Shown here: one piece after another, positions 1-7,686 of the stretch | Numbering within the stretch: the first letter of the stretch is position 1 | How the letters are laid out: each line of letters starts with the position of its first letter | Assembly (NCBI RefSeq): GCF_009650605.1 | Contig: NZ_WAJT01000002.1 | Coordinates: 310,001-374,000 of the forward strand | DNA from: Labrenzia sp. CE80 | GTDB taxonomy: Bacteria; Pseudomonadota; Alphaproteobacteria; Rhizobiales; Stappiaceae | Direction of reading: 5' to 3' | DNA: 64,000 nt | Position numbers and translations under genes: made by a program | The notes under the pieces: generated by a model | Told to the model about the DNA's origin: nothing | The model's database searches: none | Seen by the model: only the letters and a program-made list of their open reading frames with translations

Positions 1-186
1 CACGAGGTCATCGTTGAAGGAGATATCGCAGTCCATCTCGCGCCATGGGATATGACCGGTACCGGGCCTGATGGCCAACCATTAAACATGAGTGGGCTGT
101 CGGTTGCGGTCTTGCGCAAGCAGACGGACGGAAGCTGGAAGATGGTGATCGATAATCCCCACGGACAGCGGTTGATCCCGCAATAA
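1..186 (+). CDS. SnoaL/DUF4440-like protein, C-terminal fragment
   Basis: The reading frame is open from the first base to a TAA at 184-186, giving the last 61 residues of a protein whose start lies outside the window. The pattern of a beta strand with VIVEGDIAVHLAPW, then a VAVLRKQTDGSWKMVIDNPH strand, is typical of SnoaL-like or DUF4440 ketosteroid-isomerase-fold proteins. These are small alpha+beta barrels of mixed or unknown function. The substrate cannot be inferred. The fragment is too short for a firm family call. Confidence 0.6.
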   Translation, partial: HEVIVEGDIAVHLAPWDMTGTGPDGQPLNMSGLSVAVLRKQTDGSWKMVIDNPHGQRLIPQ

Positions 187-281
187 GTCGGTTCGATCAG
201 AGCGTTTTGAGACACGCTCTCTGAAAATGGGCTGTCAGGTAACCATAGCTGTGTTGGCTGTGGTCATCTGGCGGCCCTTAG

Positions 282-310
282 CTTGAAAGATCCGCCGACT
301 GTCGCCATAT
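282..310 (+). promoter_or_regulatory. RpoH (sigma-32) type heat-shock promoter
   Basis: CTTGAAA at 282-288 and GCCATAT at 304-310 are separated by 15 bases. They match the sigma-32 consensus, CTTGAAA then a CCATnT-type minus 10. Transcription would begin near 317, just upstream of the hairpins that precede the Hsp20 gene. The promoter class is established knowledge; its use here is inferred from motif and position. Confidence 0.7.
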
Positions 311-323
311 TCGATAACGAAAC

Positions 324-399
324 GGAGTGAAGGACACTCCTGTTCGGATGCCGCTCGAAATGGGTCCGGACGCAAGGTCGCTTTAAAAGGACTTTGGCG
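324..399 (+). promoter_or_regulatory. ROSE-like RNA thermometer in the Hsp20 leader
   Basis: Three hairpins can be drawn by hand between the predicted RpoH start and the ATG. The first is GGAGTG/CACTCC at 324-340. The second pairs GTTCGGAT (from 342) with GTCCGGAC ending near 371. The last pairs CGC-AAGGTC with GACTTT-GGCG and buries the ribosome site AAAAGGA at 385-391 right up to the ATG. The TCGCT facing AAGGA fits the UYGCU/AGGA core of rhizobial ROSE elements, which melt on heating and release translation of small heat-shock genes. No folding program was run. Confidence 0.65.
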
Positions 400-828
400 A
401 TGACACGCATGTCAGCGTTTTCAAGCCCGTTCATGCTCGGGTTCGATGATATCGAGCGTGTGCTTGATAGGGTTTCCAAGGCTGCCAATGACGGCTACCC
501 GCCCTACAATATTGAACGTCTGCCGAAAACAGACGAACAGGGCGACGTCATTCGGATCACGCTTGCGGTTGCCGGGTTCACCCGGGATCAGCTCGATGTG
601 TCCGTTGAAGAGAGCCAGCTTGTCATTCGGGGTCGTCAGATCGACGACAAGACCCGTCAGTATTTGCACCGCGGGATCGCTGCCCGCCAGTTCCAGCGCG
701 CATTTGTGCTGGCAGAAGGGATCGAAATCCTTGGTGCGGACCTGAAGGATGGCCTATTGTCTATCGATCTTGCGCGTCCGGAACCTGAACGTGTGATCCG
801 GAAGATCGAAATCTCCAGCGGCGACTGA
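400..828 (+). CDS. Small heat-shock protein, Hsp20 family
   Basis: A 142-residue ATP-independent chaperone of the alpha-crystallin type, expected to bind unfolding proteins in the cytoplasm and hold them for refolding. The central domain (about residues 35-130) contains the family pattern DVIRITLAVAGFTRDQLDVSVEESQ, a GRQ strand, the turn RGIAARQFQRAFVL, and ADLKDGLLSIDL. It closely follows the IbpA/rhizobial HspD-H type. The ATG at 400 is preferred over an upstream TTG at 394 because the AAAAGGA ribosome site ends 8 bases before it. An RpoH promoter and a ROSE-like leader precede it, and a DUF1150 gene follows. Confidence 0.93.
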   Translation: MTRMSAFSSPFMLGFDDIERVLDRVSKAANDGYPPYNIERLPKTDEQGDVIRITLAVAGFTRDQLDVSVEESQLVIRGRQIDDKTRQYLHRGIAARQFQRAFVLAEGIEILGADLKDGLLSIDLARPEPERVIRKIEISSGD

Positions 829-861
829 CACTCCCCCGCCGGAAGAAACTTTGGAGAGACC

Positions 862-1149
862 ATGACGCGTAACACCAATGATGCTGCAGCGCTGGCGCGA
901 GAAGCGGAGCTGATTGCCATGAGCGAAGAGGTCCTGGCGGACCTCGGTATCGGCAGCATGGCGTATATCCGAAAGCTCCAGGCCAAGGATATGGCCGCGC
1001 TCTTCCCGGAAGTGCCGCCGATTCAGGACAGCACAACGCTTTGGGCGCTGCTCAATGCAGACGGTACGCCGATCCTTCTTGCGGACAGCCGCGAAGCAGC
1101 TCTGGCCAATGCCTTCGAGCATGACCTTGAAATGGTCAGCGTTCACTGA
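862..1149 (+). CDS. DUF1150 family protein
   Basis: A 95-residue soluble protein 33 bases after the Hsp20 gene, preceded by GGAGAG. The middle and end (GIGSMAYIRKL, a short linker, then LWALLNADGTPILLADSREAALANAFEHDL) match the DUF1150 pattern found next to small heat-shock genes in many Hyphomicrobiales. The molecular function is unknown. Co-transcription with Hsp20 from the RpoH promoter suggests a heat-stress role. A terminator follows. Confidence 0.85.
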   Translation: MTRNTNDAAALAREAELIAMSEEVLADLGIGSMAYIRKLQAKDMAALFPEVPPIQDSTTLWALLNADGTPILLADSREAALANAFEHDLEMVSVH

Positions 1150-1172
1150 TTGTGCTGAATGGACGATGCTAC

Positions 1173-1212
1173 AAAACGCCGGTGCGAGTGATCGCGCCGG
1201 TGTTTCTTTTTA
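1173..1212. terminator. Bidirectional rho-independent terminator
   Basis: An 11-bp stem (CGCCGGTGCGA paired with TCGCGCCGGTG, two G-U pairs, loop GTGA) is followed by TTTCTTTTT. It has AAAA on the other side, so it can end the Hsp20-DUF1150 transcript and the opposing OpgC operon. Confidence 0.8.
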
Positions 1213-1216
1213 TGCC

Positions 1217-2503
1217 TTAACTTGCGGTTTCCACCACTTTGGATCGAGGTGACGTGGCTTCCTCAGGTGGTTGTGAAGTTTGCGGTTTTGGCGATTTTCT
1301 CCAGGGCTGTCCCTTGAACCAGGCCACCACATAGGCAACTGCAATCAGAGCCGCAAAGCCGAGCAGGTTGGACAAGGTCTGAGGCAACCATTCGCCGCGC
1401 CCCCAGACCATGTCGCGGAGAATGCCCGCAGCTTGGGCGATGACCAGACTGGCCATGAAAACCGCAAGGGATTGTTGGCCGACTTTCTGAACGATGCGGA
1501 CGAAACCACCCCAGATGCGGCCGTGCCCGAAGAGACGAAAGCCCTTGTCGCCCGCTGCGACCCAGGCAAGGTAGGCCAGCGCCAGGAAGTGCACGTACCG
1601 CAGGAAGCCGAACTCACTCTTGATCCAGAGTGGTTTCAACATGTCCCTGACCGTCTGCGCAAACTCGACGTTGAGATGAATCCGGAAGTAGGCAAAGGGC
1701 AGGGAAAGCAGCAGCACAGCGATCGCGAGCGCAATCAGGCGCTGGTCCACCGGCGGCGAGGGAATCCAGCCCCGCATGAAGGCAAATCCGGTAAAGAACA
1801 CCAGTTGCCAGGCGAAGGGATTGAAGTACCAGGAGCGGTCAGACCACGGCTCTGCCGGCAGGTTCAGCAGTTGGAAATTGGCAGCAAGCCAGAGCCCGAT
1901 GGAAAGGGCGAAGGCGGCCCAGACAGAGATCCGCGATGCGATCATGATGACGGGTATCAAGGCCAGGATCACGATGTACATCGGCAGGATGTCGAAGTAA
2001 TTAGGCACATAGGTCAGCGTCAGCAGCCCTGGCAAATTCAGGGTCGTATTGTCAAAGAACGGCCAGAGGTTCAGCGATCCGACATAGTTCTGTGTCAGAT
2101 CGCAGCATTGCGTGAGAAAGCCGCTTTCGTGGATTGCAACAAGGCCTGCCGCAATGACAAGAAACTGGCAGATATGTGCCCAGTAAACCTGCCACATCCG
2201 CTGCACCACCCGCGCAATTCCCATTCCTGCGCCGTGAACGTCAAACACTTTGCCGAAGGCGAGCGCGGAAGCCATGCCCGAACAGAAAACGAAGATTTCC
2301 GTCGCGTCTGAAAACCCGAAGCGGGCCGGGATCCAAAGCGTCCACCAGTTTCCCGGAAGATGTGCGATATAGATGATGAACATGCCGATGCCACGAAAGA
2401 AGTCGAGGCGGGGGTCGCGGAATTTGGTCGGGCTTGGTTGAGCGTTCACGTCAGAAATCAGTCCATGGGCTGGGCGGCCCAGCTGATCGGCCGCCAAGGG
2501 CAA
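1217..2503 (-). CDS. opgC: OpgC-like membrane acyltransferase
   Basis: A 428-residue integral membrane protein with about ten hydrophobic segments. The N-terminal signature RDPRLDFFRGIGMFIIYIAH, then FGFSDATEIFVFCSGMASALAFG, is that of the OpgC family, which succinylates or otherwise acylates osmoregulated periplasmic glucans. The start is TTG at 2503, 20 bases after the stop of the upstream TPR gene and so probably translationally coupled. A GTG at 2449, just before the conserved region, is an alternative. An OpgH-type glucan synthase lies at the other end of this window, so glucan modification is a reasonable but unproven role. Confidence 0.85.
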   Translation of the reverse strand: MPLAADQLGRPAHGLISDVNAQPSPTKFRDPRLDFFRGIGMFIIYIAHLPGNWWTLWIPARFGFSDATEIFVFCSGMASALAFGKVFDVHGAGMGIARVVQRMWQVYWAHICQFLVIAAGLVAIHESGFLTQCCDLTQNYVGSLNLWPFFDNTTLNLPGLLTLTYVPNYFDILPMYIVILALIPVIMIASRISVWAAFALSIGLWLAANFQLLNLPAEPWSDRSWYFNPFAWQLVFFTGFAFMRGWIPSPPVDQRLIALAIAVLLLSLPFAYFRIHLNVEFAQTVRDMLKPLWIKSEFGFLRYVHFLALAYLAWVAAGDKGFRLFGHGRIWGGFVRIVQKVGQQSLAVFMASLVIAQAAGILRDMVWGRGEWLPQTLSNLLGFAALIAVAYVVAWFKGQPWRKSPKPQTSQPPEEATSPRSKVVETAS

Positions 2504-2522
2504 TGTCGGTTTTCAGCTCAAG

Positions 2523-3905
2523 TCAGGCGTGAGCTGCGCGCAGCCGTTCATCTAGCATGATCTTGGAAGCGCTGCGCATTTTCTCGCAGGTCTCGAACCT
2601 TTGCTCGGCAAAGTGATCTACTGCGCCCCTTTTGCGGGTCCGGTCCTTCAGCACCCTTTCGGCATCTTCAGCAAAACCGGCCCGAAGGGCGGCATCGATG
2701 GTGATGCGTTCGAAAACATCCCTTTGAGCATGTGAGCCTCCAATGGTCGGAAGCTCATCTCTTGCGGACGAGAGCATGTGGAAGGCCGAAGCGTAATTGC
2801 CCTTGCGATACTGCTCGAGGCCCAGGCCGACCGGCATGCCGGCTTTTGCGGAAATGCGTGCAATGTCTCCAGTTTGACGCGAGCGCGACTTGAGATCGCC
2901 CAACAGGCGTTCGGCGCCCATGCGGCGCCCGCCATTCAGCAGCGCCAGCAGGTAATGCAGATCCGCAAACACATTGCAGCCGTCCTCCGCACGCTTGTCC
3001 GACAGCAACGCAAGTTCTTCCCAGCGTGCGCCCACATTGACGCCTTCAATCTCAAGGCGGGAGAGAAGGGAAGTGGCGTTGGAAATATCTCGGAAATCAT
3101 CCGTGCGGTCGCGGCGGATCTCTTCGTCGTAAAGCGACAAAACCTTGTCGATCTCGCCGCGCTCCAGATACATCAGCGCGAGGTGCCACCAGACATGGTA
3201 GCCGAAGTTGTTGCAATGCGCCCAACCTTCAGGCCGATGTTCAAGCCAGGTGATACCTTCGTCCGCCCGGCCGGTCATGTCGTGGACATGGGCGACCGCA
3301 TGGAGACCCCACGCGTCGTCCGTGGCATGTTCGAGGCCTTTGCGACCAAGCAGCTCCGCGTCTCGGTAGTTTCCGGTTTCCTCGAGGGCAAAGGCGCGGC
3401 AGCCAAGAATATAACCATAAGACGGATGCTGGCTGTCGTAGGCCCCAAAAACACTGTCGATCGACGCCAGCATGCCCTTTGAATCGCCCAGAACAAATCG
3501 AATGGCATGCACCAGCTTCACGATCAACGCGTCTCGAGGAGCCGACGTGAGCGCACGATCCAGGCGTTCGGCCGCATGTGATGGCCAGCCCTCAAGCCAG
3601 TCTGCCAGCGCGCCTGTAAGGGCTTTTTCTCGCTCGGTGAGGTCCGCCGTTTTGCTGACCCGTTGGGTTGTGCTCAGGCAGTCCTTGGCCGTTGTCACAA
3701 GCTCTGAGCGGCCCATTAGCAGGCAGAAGATACCTCGGGTGGCATGTGCCATCGCGAAATCGGGAGCCAGCTCCAGCGCCTGTTCCAGGTGAGCTGCAGT
3801 CTCTTTGCCATGTGCAAGGAAGGCATTTACGGCCGCATTCCAATGAACGACGGCTTGCTGGCTCGAGACTGTGACGTCATAGCCGAACTGATCTGTATAG
3901 CGCAT
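2523..3905 (-). CDS. TTC38-like tetratricopeptide repeat protein
   Basis: A 460-residue soluble all-helical protein without a signal peptide. Its middle and C-terminal parts (YILGCRAFALEETGNY, DDAWGLHAVAHVHDM, WHLALMYLERGEIDKVL, GGSHAQRDVFERI) line up from memory with TTC38, a TPR family shared by bacteria and animals whose biochemical role is unknown. It is first in a two-gene operon with the OpgC-like acyltransferase. The ATG at 3905 opens the conserved frame. No catalytic motif is visible. TPR folds usually bind proteins, so a scaffold role is possible but not shown. Confidence 0.82.
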   Translation of the reverse strand: MRYTDQFGYDVTVSSQQAVVHWNAAVNAFLAHGKETAAHLEQALELAPDFAMAHATRGIFCLLMGRSELVTTAKDCLSTTQRVSKTADLTEREKALTGALADWLEGWPSHAAERLDRALTSAPRDALIVKLVHAIRFVLGDSKGMLASIDSVFGAYDSQHPSYGYILGCRAFALEETGNYRDAELLGRKGLEHATDDAWGLHAVAHVHDMTGRADEGITWLEHRPEGWAHCNNFGYHVWWHLALMYLERGEIDKVLSLYDEEIRRDRTDDFRDISNATSLLSRLEIEGVNVGARWEELALLSDKRAEDGCNVFADLHYLLALLNGGRRMGAERLLGDLKSRSRQTGDIARISAKAGMPVGLGLEQYRKGNYASAFHMLSSARDELPTIGGSHAQRDVFERITIDAALRAGFAEDAERVLKDRTRKRGAVDHFAEQRFETCEKMRSASKIMLDERLRAAHA

Positions 3906-4155
3906 GGCAAGCCCTTTGACCGTATTGCTGGCGTTTCCGGAACGTGAGCGACAGAAAAGGGGTGTGCCTCATCAGCTGCAAAATCACATCCTCGCATTGC
4001 AACAAGAGGGCAGGCGGCTTCTGAACTGCAACACACAAAAAGGTGTTAGCTCTGTGTTGAGTTGGCCCTAATGCCGCCTCAAAATGGAATCTCTTTCTCC
4101 ATAGGTAGTTCGATAGCGGATGGTATTTCTTGTTGGATTAATGGGAAGTGCTTAG

Positions 4156-5331
4156 ATGGATCCCATGACAGTCACGACCGTAACACCTCCGAATGAGGGT
4201 TCTCAGAAGCCCATACTCGCCTTTGCCGTCGCCGCTTTGGTGGTCGTTGCGCTTGGCGCCTACTCGCTCGGCGGAGCGCGCCAGGCGGGCGCGGCCCTGA
4301 TCGGTGGTCTCGCCGGTCTTTCACTCTATCACGCCAGTTTCGGTTTCACGGCCGCCTGGCGTCATATTGTGACCGAGAAGCGCGGTACGGGCCTGCGTGC
4401 TCAGTTCGTCCTCATTCTTCTGACATCCGCTGTTGCCTTTCCCCTGATCGCCTGGGGCAGAGATTTCGGCATGCCGACGGGTGGCTTTGTCTTTCCTTTC
4501 GGTTATGCGGCAGCCGTTGGCGCATTCATGTTCGGTCTTGGCATGCAGCTCGGCGGAGGCTGCGCGTCCGGCACGCTCTTCACCGCAGGCGGTGGATCGA
4601 CACGCATGATGGTCACCCTTGCGGCCTTCATCCTAGGGTCGGTTCTAGCGACAGCCCACATGCATCTTTGGGGGCAGCTGCCCAAGTTGCCGGCCTATTC
4701 ACTGGTGAGCAATTTTGGCCCGCTCGTTGCCTTTGCGATCACTGCGGTGGTGCTGGGCACGATTGCCATTGCGACGATCCAGATCGAGAAAAAGGCGCAT
4801 GGCCGGGTTCTTGAGGCGCGCAAAACCGTGTCCCTTACGACCGGTCCCTGGTCTCCCATGCTTGGTGCTGTAATGCTTGCTGTGGTCGGCATTCTCACCT
4901 TTATCGTTGTAGGCCGGCCCTGGGGCATCACCTCAGGTTTTGCTCTCTGGGGTGCGAAGGTTTTCGCTGCAATCGGCATCCCGGTCGAAACCTGGCCCTA
5001 TTGGCAGTGGCAGACCAAGGCTCTTGAAGCGAGCGTGCTAACGGACAGCACCTCGGTCATGAATTTCGGGATTATTTTCGGCGCGCTGGCGGCTGCTGCG
5101 CTTGCCGGAAAGTTTGCGCCGATTTGGCATCTGTCTGCCAGGGATCTGCTGACCGCGATCATTGGCGGGCTTTTGATGGGCTACGGTGCTCGGCTGGCCT
5201 ATGGCTGCAACATCGGTGCCTATCTTGGAGGGCTTGTCTCCGGATCCATGCATGGTTGGCTGTGGCTGGTCTTTGCCTTTGTCGGAAGCTTGCTGGGAAC
5301 ACGTCTTCGCATCAAACTCGGAATGGGTTGA
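4156..5331 (+). CDS. YeeE/YedE family transporter (sulfur transport, TsuA-like)
   Basis: A 391-residue polytopic membrane protein with about nine or more hydrophobic helices. Two half-sites carry the family hallmark, GLGMQLGGGCASGTLFTAGG (near residue 130) and LAYGCNIGAYLGGLVSGSMHGW near the C terminus. Their cysteines are the conserved residues thought to relay thiosulfate or sulfur in TsuA and related YeeE proteins. The gene is followed by a secreted DUF302 protein on the same strand. ATG 4156 lies after a GGGAAG sequence; a second ATG at 4165 is possible. The exact substrate is not readable from sequence. Confidence 0.88.
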   Translation: MDPMTVTTVTPPNEGSQKPILAFAVAALVVVALGAYSLGGARQAGAALIGGLAGLSLYHASFGFTAAWRHIVTEKRGTGLRAQFVLILLTSAVAFPLIAWGRDFGMPTGGFVFPFGYAAAVGAFMFGLGMQLGGGCASGTLFTAGGGSTRMMVTLAAFILGSVLATAHMHLWGQLPKLPAYSLVSNFGPLVAFAITAVVLGTIAIATIQIEKKAHGRVLEARKTVSLTTGPWSPMLGAVMLAVVGILTFIVVGRPWGITSGFALWGAKVFAAIGIPVETWPYWQWQTKALEASVLTDSTSVMNFGIIFGALAAAALAGKFAPIWHLSARDLLTAIIGGLLMGYGARLAYGCNIGAYLGGLVSGSMHGWLWLVFAFVGSLLGTRLRIKLGMG

Positions 5332-5362
5332 AGCGCCGGCGCCTGAGCACTCGATTGTGATC

Positions 5363-5380
5363 AGCGCGTGAGCGCTTTTG
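5363..5380 (+). terminator. Short hairpin with T tract after the YeeE gene
   Basis: AGCGC (5363-5367), loop GTGA, GCGCT (5372-5376), then TTT. The stem is only 5 bp, so it may be a weak terminator or attenuator between the transporter and the DUF302 gene. Confidence 0.4.
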
Positions 5381-5449
5381 CAGTCAGGCGCCTTCAAATC
5401 GGCATTTGTTGCGGTCCATTCTCCCCTCCCATCCATGAAGGAGAATGAC

Positions 5450-5935
5450 ATGACTGTGTTTCGCTCGATCCTTGCCACCACGCTGGTGCTGGTTTGGTTT
5501 TCGGCCCAGGGTATGGCCAGTGGCCTGCAACCACGCGACGGCTGGCGGATTATCGATACGCCGCACGCATTTTCTGAGCTCGTGGACCGGGTAAAAGCTG
5601 CGGTGAAGGCCGAGAAGATGGGCCTTGTCACGCAAGCGAGCGCGTCTGCGGGAGCAAAGGGCCAAGGGATTGTCATACCAGGAAACCAGGTGCTCGGCGT
5701 CTATCGCAATGATTACGCCCGTCGCATGCTCAACGCATCCATCGCTGCTGGCATCGAAGCGCCAATCCGCTTTTACATCACCGAGAACGGTGACAAGTCC
5801 GCGACGCTCTCCTGGAAAACACCCAGCGAGGTTTTTGGACCTTATATGGCCGAAGGCGGCGATGATCTGAAAGTCATGGCAGCAGAGCTCGACGGTGTTT
5901 TTGAAGCCATCGCCAAACGTGCGACAAGCGAGTAA
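5450..5935 (+). CDS. Secreted DUF302 family protein
   Basis: A 161-residue protein with a clear Sec signal peptide (about residues 1-24, hydrophobic core ILATTLVLVWFSAQG). The DUF302/TT1751-like region follows (FSELVDRVKAAVKAEKMGLV, then the VYRNDYARRMLNASIAAGIEAPIRFYITE strand-helix unit). DUF302 domains are often found with sulfur-metabolism genes, which agrees with the upstream YeeE transporter; the function is unknown. ATG 5450 is chosen because GAAGGAG (5437-5443) sits 6 bases upstream and the signal peptide begins there. An in-frame ATG at 5435 overlaps that ribosome site. Confidence 0.82.
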   Translation: MTVFRSILATTLVLVWFSAQGMASGLQPRDGWRIIDTPHAFSELVDRVKAAVKAEKMGLVTQASASAGAKGQGIVIPGNQVLGVYRNDYARRMLNASIAAGIEAPIRFYITENGDKSATLSWKTPSEVFGPYMAEGGDDLKVMAAELDGVFEAIAKRATSE

Positions 5936-5944
5936 CGCGAGGCT

Positions 5945-6556
5945 CTAAAAGGCGACGTCGCCGGTCACCTTCGGCACGATGGGTGCGAGGCACTCATGAA
6001 GCCGGGTTTCCCATTCGCGTAATTTGCCCCGCGAAGATGCAACTGGATTGAGCGGGGCGAAAAGCGAATAAAGTGGCTCGATGCCGTGTGTAGGCAGACC
6101 TCTGGCGGAACGAGATCCTCCGGCACGGTGTTCGGCAAAACGCTTGGCGATCGGGCGCGTGGTCGAGCCAACATAAGCGCCATACCAGAGATTGGTCTCC
6201 GTGTAGCCACCTCGCAGGATGACATAGACCTTTCCCCTTGCTGATGACTTGAGTGTTGTCTCCCGAATGTCCGGCAGAAGAATCTCTCTGACCGAGCGCC
6301 TTGCATCGGCCAGCCAGGCAATCGGCTCCAGGTCTGCGTTGGCGAATTTCATCCGCGCTTGCAGATCTTCACGTCTGACCGTCAGTTCCTCCAGAGCGAG
6401 CGTCGCCAACTCAAGGCAGGGTGGTTGGAGCTGAAGCCATCCTCCGATCAATGTGTCCAGATGCCCGCTCTTCCACTTTGAGAACGGGCGCGGGCAGGCA
6501 TAGTCGAGCCCGTCAAGTGGCGGGTTGCAATCCGGGGCCTGGCGTCGATGTTCCAT
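5945..6556 (-). CDS. GIY-YIG-like nuclease domain protein
   Basis: A 203-residue protein whose central part reads KVYVILRGGY then AYVGSTTRPIAKRFAEHR. This corresponds to the VYV and YVG forms of the GIY-YIG strands followed by the conserved arginine helix. A later glutamate in LREWETRLHE may be the metal-binding residue. The N-terminal 80 residues are not recognised. The frame is open further upstream, but ATG 6556 is where protein-like sequence begins and fits the usual size. Whether it cuts DNA is unknown. Confidence 0.62.
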   Translation of the reverse strand: MEHRRQAPDCNPPLDGLDYACPRPFSKWKSGHLDTLIGGWLQLQPPCLELATLALEELTVRREDLQARMKFANADLEPIAWLADARRSVREILLPDIRETTLKSSARGKVYVILRGGYTETNLWYGAYVGSTTRPIAKRFAEHRAGGSRSARGLPTHGIEPLYSLFAPLNPVASSRGKLREWETRLHECLAPIVPKVTGDVAF

Positions 6557-6647
6557 CTTGATACTTTTTGCGTTTCCGGTCGCCGGGGGCAAGGCGCTTG
6601 CTGAAACTTTTGCCCTTCCTTTTGGCAGTGACGCACAAGGAACAGGC

Positions 6648-6676
6648 TTGCAAGAAGCGTTTGGGACACTACCTTT
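6648..6676 (+). promoter_or_regulatory. Candidate sigma-70 promoter of a small gene
   Basis: TTGCAA (6648-6653) and TACCTT (6671-6676) with a 17-base spacer stand about 37 bases before a strongly ribosome-site-led small ORF. The match is partial, so this is a candidate only. Confidence 0.4.
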
Positions 6677-6712
6677 AATCTCGTGTTTAACAACCTGAAA
6701 GGAGGTGTGCCC

Positions 6713-6808
6713 ATGTCTAGTGAGACCCTGAATTTGGCCCTTAAGTCTGGGCGGAATGTGTCGGTGCCGGAGCAGCCTCTGGCAACAACAGGTTTCGCCG
6801 GGATCTAA
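6713..6808 (+). CDS. Small protein of 31 residues, unknown
   Basis: ATG at 6713 is preceded by an almost perfect ribosome site (AAAGGAGGTG) at ideal spacing. The ORF encodes 31 residues, beginning MSSETLNLALKSGRN and ending TTGFAGI, and stops with TAA at 6806-6808. A candidate promoter lies upstream and a strong rho-independent terminator downstream, so it looks like a self-contained transcription unit. No membrane segment or known motif is visible. It could be a small protein or the coding part of a small RNA gene. I do not recognise the family. Confidence 0.6.
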   Translation: MSSETLNLALKSGRNVSVPEQPLATTGFAGI

Positions 6809-6839
6809 TCCGGACAAAAAGGTCAGTTCGATCTCATGG

Positions 6840-6866
6840 GAGGCCCGCTTTGCGGGCCTCTTTGCA
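6840..6866 (+). terminator. Rho-independent terminator of the small gene
   Basis: GAGGCCCGC (6840-6848), loop TTT, GCGGGCCTC (6852-6860), then a T-rich run. The 9-bp perfect GC-rich stem separates the small gene from maiA. Confidence 0.8.
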
Positions 6867-6962
6867 TTTCACAGGCCGTGCGTCTTTTCAGAGCGAGAGT
6901 CTTGGAGTTTTGTTTCATTTGTAACTAATGTCGGTTCGGGTCAACCCGTCAGGGAGGGACAT

Positions 6963-7616
6963 GTGACCAGACTGAGACTTCATTCCTACTTCCGCAGTTC
7001 GACATCCTATCGACTGCGCATTGCTCTCAAGCTGAAGGGCGTGGAGACAGATTACATTGCTCATCATTTGAGATCCGGTGCGCAACGTTTCGAAAGTTAC
7101 CTCAAGCTCAACCCGCAAGGGCTGGTGCCTTCACTGGAGTTCCCGGATGCGGGAGTTGTTCTCACCCAGTCCCTGCCAATCATCGAGTATCTTGAAGAGA
7201 CGATCCCCGAACCACCCTTGCTGCCGGCTGATCCGATTGGACGCGCACGCGTACGGGCACTGGCGCAGATGATTGCCTGTGAAATTCACCCAGTGAACAA
7301 TTTGCGCGTGCTCAACCAGCTCCGGCAAAGTTTTGGGGCTGACGACGATGCGGTTGCCGATTGGTTCAGGCACTGGGTTGCGGAAACCTTTGCTCCGCTA
7401 GAGGTGCTGCTGTTTGGCAGCCCGGATACGGGAACCTTTTGCCACGGCGACAAGCTGGGGCTCGCGGACATCTGCCTCGTTGCGCAAGTTGCGAACAACC
7501 AGCGTTTTCAGGTCGACATGACCCCCTATCCGACCATTCGCGGCATCTACGACGCCTGTATGGAACGGGACGAGTTTCAGCAAGCTGCACCTGCCAACCA
7601 GCCGGACACTGAATAG
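6963..7616 (+). CDS. maiA: Maleylacetoacetate isomerase (zeta-class GST)
   Basis: A 217-residue cytoplasmic enzyme isomerising maleylacetoacetate to fumarylacetoacetate with glutathione, in tyrosine/homogentisate breakdown. The N-terminal thioredoxin-like domain has the zeta-GST signature LHSYFRSSTSYRLRIALKLK with the SSxS active site, and NPQGLVPSLE. The C-terminal domain has CEIHPVNNLRVLNQL and ADICLVAQVANNQRF. The length is normal. GTG at 6963 is chosen because GGGAGGG precedes it and the conserved region starts 3 codons later; the long upstream open frame is not conserved in character. No other homogentisate gene is adjacent. Confidence 0.92.
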   Translation: MTRLRLHSYFRSSTSYRLRIALKLKGVETDYIAHHLRSGAQRFESYLKLNPQGLVPSLEFPDAGVVLTQSLPIIEYLEETIPEPPLLPADPIGRARVRALAQMIACEIHPVNNLRVLNQLRQSFGADDDAVADWFRHWVAETFAPLEVLLFGSPDTGTFCHGDKLGLADICLVAQVANNQRFQVDMTPYPTIRGIYDACMERDEFQQAAPANQPDTE

Positions 7617-7631
7617 CCGGTAAACACTGAG

Positions 7632-7669
7632 CGGAGCAAGGCGGCCACTTGACCGCCTTGCTCCGTTTT
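7632..7669 (+). terminator. Rho-independent terminator of maiA
   Basis: A perfect 13-bp stem, CGGAGCAAGGCGG (7632-7644) with CCGCCTTGCTCCG (7653-7665), is followed by TTTTG. It lies between the convergent maiA and SDR genes. Confidence 0.88.
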
Positions 7670-7686
7670 GACGCATGATCTGTTGC

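Noticed and set aside
1280..2311. 343-residue open frame on the plus strand
   Set aside because: It is the antisense of the OpgC-like gene; composition is charge-rich shadow sequence with no domain.
3906..4155. CAACACA/TGTGTTG inverted repeat between divergent genes
   Set aside because: Only 7 bp with an 18-base spacer and alternative pairings; not distinguishable from chance.
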